A stretch of 64,000 nucleotides of DNA from Himantopus leucocephalus (lineage: Eukaryota; Chordata; Aves; Charadriiformes; Recurvirostridae). Every line of letters begins with the position of its first letter. The stretch's first letter is position 1. The stretch is from contig RSEF01000003.1 of assembly GCA_003993805.1 (NCBI GenBank), positions 59,872,410-59,936,409 of the forward strand, in the 5' to 3' direction. The notes under the pieces were generated by a model, which had not been told where the DNA came from, ran no database searches, and was given only the letters and a program-made list of their open reading frames with translations. Position numbers and translations under genes: made by a program. Shown piece after piece: positions 61,689 to 64,000 of this stretch.

Positions 61689-64000
61689 AAGATTGGTTCC
61701 TTTTCGCTAGTTGTTTTGGTTATTTAGCGTTGTGTTGTCATTACTGACGAAATAAATAAGTAAACGAGACTCATAAACAAGGCAAATACTCATATTTCTA
61801 TTATTCTTTTGGAGGATGAAGGCATTGGGAACAATTTTCTCATTAAAAGAATGTATATCCAGTTCAGGAAAGCATACATAAATATTGTATCTGGTGGGAC
61901 TGCTAAGTTGATACAGGATGTCACTGTCTACGTGAATGTGATATGTCTATGTTTGAGAGGTCTTGAGCACTTGCTTTCAGTTCAATAATGCTCCTTTTCA
62001 GCAAAATGATTGTTTTAGATGAGTGGAGCTGTTGACATGGCACTCTAATTGAAAGCTATAGAAACAATCAGTGGATGGAAAGCCCAGGAAAAATAAGAAA
62101 AAGGTCTAACAGACTCAAAGATGCTTGATGCAGTTGATGAGTGCTTTTTTTTTTTTTTTAAAAAAAAAACAAACTCCAAAAACCCCTGCTTTTGAATAAC
62201 CTTAGGTCTAAGGTTATTTTCCCTCTGAACGTGAGAAGAAAGAATTCCTGAATTGTGATGACTCTCCTTTTTTAATCTGTATAGTTTCAAGTTTCACTGG
62301 CAAGTACAGATGGGAAATAGGGAGAGAATAGGACAGACAATGGTAATGTTCAGCTGTTTTGTTTTCAGCCTTATTGCTTGCCTTCCCTTTTTTTCTGACC
62401 ACCTAAGCAAAGGCACCCAGCTGTTTGTGGAATGGTTACTCAGAAAAGTGTATTTAAGGGTGATGGGGGAGAAATTTCACAAGACAAAGAAAGCTTTTCC
62501 TGCAAAAGCCAGCTGGCTGGCTATCTTGCACCAGGCCTTTAAAAAAAAGCAAAGTACATGAATATATTTGCAACTGTATTGATTTTTCTTTTCCTCATTA
62601 GTCTCACACTGATCATCTGACAACGGCTAGTTATTAGCAGCAATTGAAAAATCATGGTCCAGCCACACAATGCTAACACTGGAAACCACCTGTATTTCTG
62701 TTTTCTGTATTACAGTATTCTCCACCTCGTGCTAAGCAAGCTTCCTTTGGTGTCCCCTCCTGTAGGAGGAGTGGGATTTACCACAGGGGTATTTCAGGCC
62801 TTTTTCAAGAGGAACTAATTTCTTAAAATATGGGGAAAGAAAAATGCAGCTCATCTCCCGAATTTTTGTATTTCAGAGCACAGGGTCGATTCTGGTTCAT
62901 TCAGAGAGGAAAATGCAAATGCTTCCTTTCTGTAAAATGATATAGCCTCTGTACTGTAGGACGTGGGGAAACTCTGAAGAGGCTGGGTGCTGGGGAGCAG
63001 CTCCAGGGATGCTCCCAGGCAGGAGGACATGGCCCCTCTGTGCCCCAGCCAGCCTCGGGGGGGGGTGTGATTTTTTCTCTCTTGCTGGGTGACAGGTTAG
63101 TTCGTTCCTACGAAGTCGTGACGTTCACTTTCAGAGCTGGTTCTTGTCGTGTCCTCGGAGGTGTTGCTCTGGCAGCTGAGCTCAGGGCATCCGCAGCAGC
63201 CGCTCTTCTTTCAACCTGCTTCTCCGGAGTGTGGAAATGGGATTGAGAAGCAGAGGTAGGCACTGGGAAATCCCTGCTCCTGCCCTGCAGCCTGGCTCCT
63301 TTTTCTCTGCACTGTCTGCAGGGAAAGGTGGCCATCCCCCATCCCCCCCTTTCTAAAATGCACTTGAATTTAAATTACAAAACTTTCCAGAAGACAAGTA
63401 GAGACAGAGGAATGGGGAACAGAGCAGTACTTTAAAAAGTATGTTACTACAGTATTAGAAAGAGATAGTAAAAATGTGCTGGTGATCTTAAATCTTCTCT
63501 GCACTTAAAAAGTTCAGAAACTGAAAGACAGGGATCTTTATTGGCTATTTTTGTGTTTAAATAGCCAAGTCACTTCAAGGCACTGTCCAGTTTGTTCTTG
63601 CATGAGAACTTCGTGGCCTCTGAATTTAAATTATGTAAATAGGTGTGCAAAGAAGAACCTGGCAAACTTTTGCATATCTGAATGGGGTGATGTAGTTCCC
63701 GTATATGCAGTGGGACCGTCTGCTCTCCCTGTCCAGGTGCACTCATTTTTTATTGTTGCTTCAGCATATTCCTAAAGAAGACAGAATTCTGTTTCATTCT
63801 ATTTAATATTTTAAAAAATGTGTGCATATGTGTAAATTTGTTGATTTATAGCCTAGCACTTCTATAAGAAATTGAATTGTTTGACTTTTGATCTACTAAA
63901 GCTTTTTAATGCAATTTCTGTTCTCTAACAATAAACTTTTACATGTTTCAGACCAAGTTTATTGTTGGTTCCTTTACGTTGAGTTTCACTGATGGCATGA
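61689..64000. other. Probable intron downstream of the start exon
   Basis: No further exon in a compatible phase could be supported up to the window end. The stretch contains a T15-A10 palindromic tract (62,145-62,169), a G run near 63,057-63,065 and otherwise plain AT-leaning sequence. A modestly CpG-containing patch lies at 63,100-63,240, too weak to call an island. Confidence 0.5.
62145..62169. repeat. T15-A10 homopolymer palindrome
   Basis: Fifteen T followed directly by ten A. Comparable in form to the T13-A9 tract at 45,596 in the CpG island; probably a slippage-prone low-complexity site. Confidence 0.85.

Noticed and set aside
1..64000. Search for a novel defence system, CRISPR array, integrated virus or gene cluster
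   Set aside because: Composition, repeats and splice structure are those of vertebrate nuclear DNA. No regularly spaced repeats, LTR pairs, or gag-, pol- or env-like frames were seen beyond the CR1 fragment.

Overview
The window looks like a 64 kb piece of bird nuclear genome, almost all of it non-coding. The main evidence is a CR1 retrotransposon 3' terminus at 23879-24026 with the usual CR1 ending (the 'ggactagatgacctttaaagg' and 'tctatgattctgt' motifs), plus a second CR1 fragment that still translates as the C-terminal part of a CR1 reverse transcriptase (about 23036-23298). Older layers are present too: a decayed CR1/L3-type copy near 51.55-51.80 kb and two MIR-type SINE relics near 24.7 kb and 60.6 kb. 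There are no bacterial or viral genes, no CRISPR array, and no tRNA or rRNA gene that I can support.

Layout. 1-520 is CpG-rich and contains duplicated segments around single-N gaps. 520-22,150 is ordinary AT-leaning intergenic or intronic DNA. 22,150-24,030 is an assembly-troubled, repeat-bearing interval with two single-N gaps, one 100-N gap and two CR1 pieces. 24,030-45,085 is again featureless apart from a MIR relic and low-complexity tracts. 45,090-45,980 is a strong, G-run-rich CpG island with a 7-N gap. It is a probable promoter and may hold a very short first coding exon at 45,498-45,513. 45,980-61,380 is non-coding, with the old CR1 copy, a 182-bp duplication across a single N at 58,944, a 100-N gap at 60,433 and a MIR relic. 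61,380-61,690 holds the one convincing coding exon: a 199-nt start exon encoding 66 residues plus one base, ending at a good splice donor. The rest, to 64,000, reads as its downstream intron.

The simplest model is the 5' part of one plus-strand gene. A CpG-island promoter at about 45.4 kb and a second start exon at about 61.5 kb would both splice in phase 1 to exons beyond the window. This is inference, because no downstream exon is visible. I could not name the gene from its N-terminus.

Most open reading frames longer than 60 codons here are chance frames. They lack codon bias, recognisable domains and consistent splice signals, and many overlap one another on both strands. The most useful result may be technical: five of the seven isolated single-N positions adjoin or lie near near-identical copies of the same sequence. 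That looks like unmerged overlapping contig ends or haplotypes rather than real tandem duplication.
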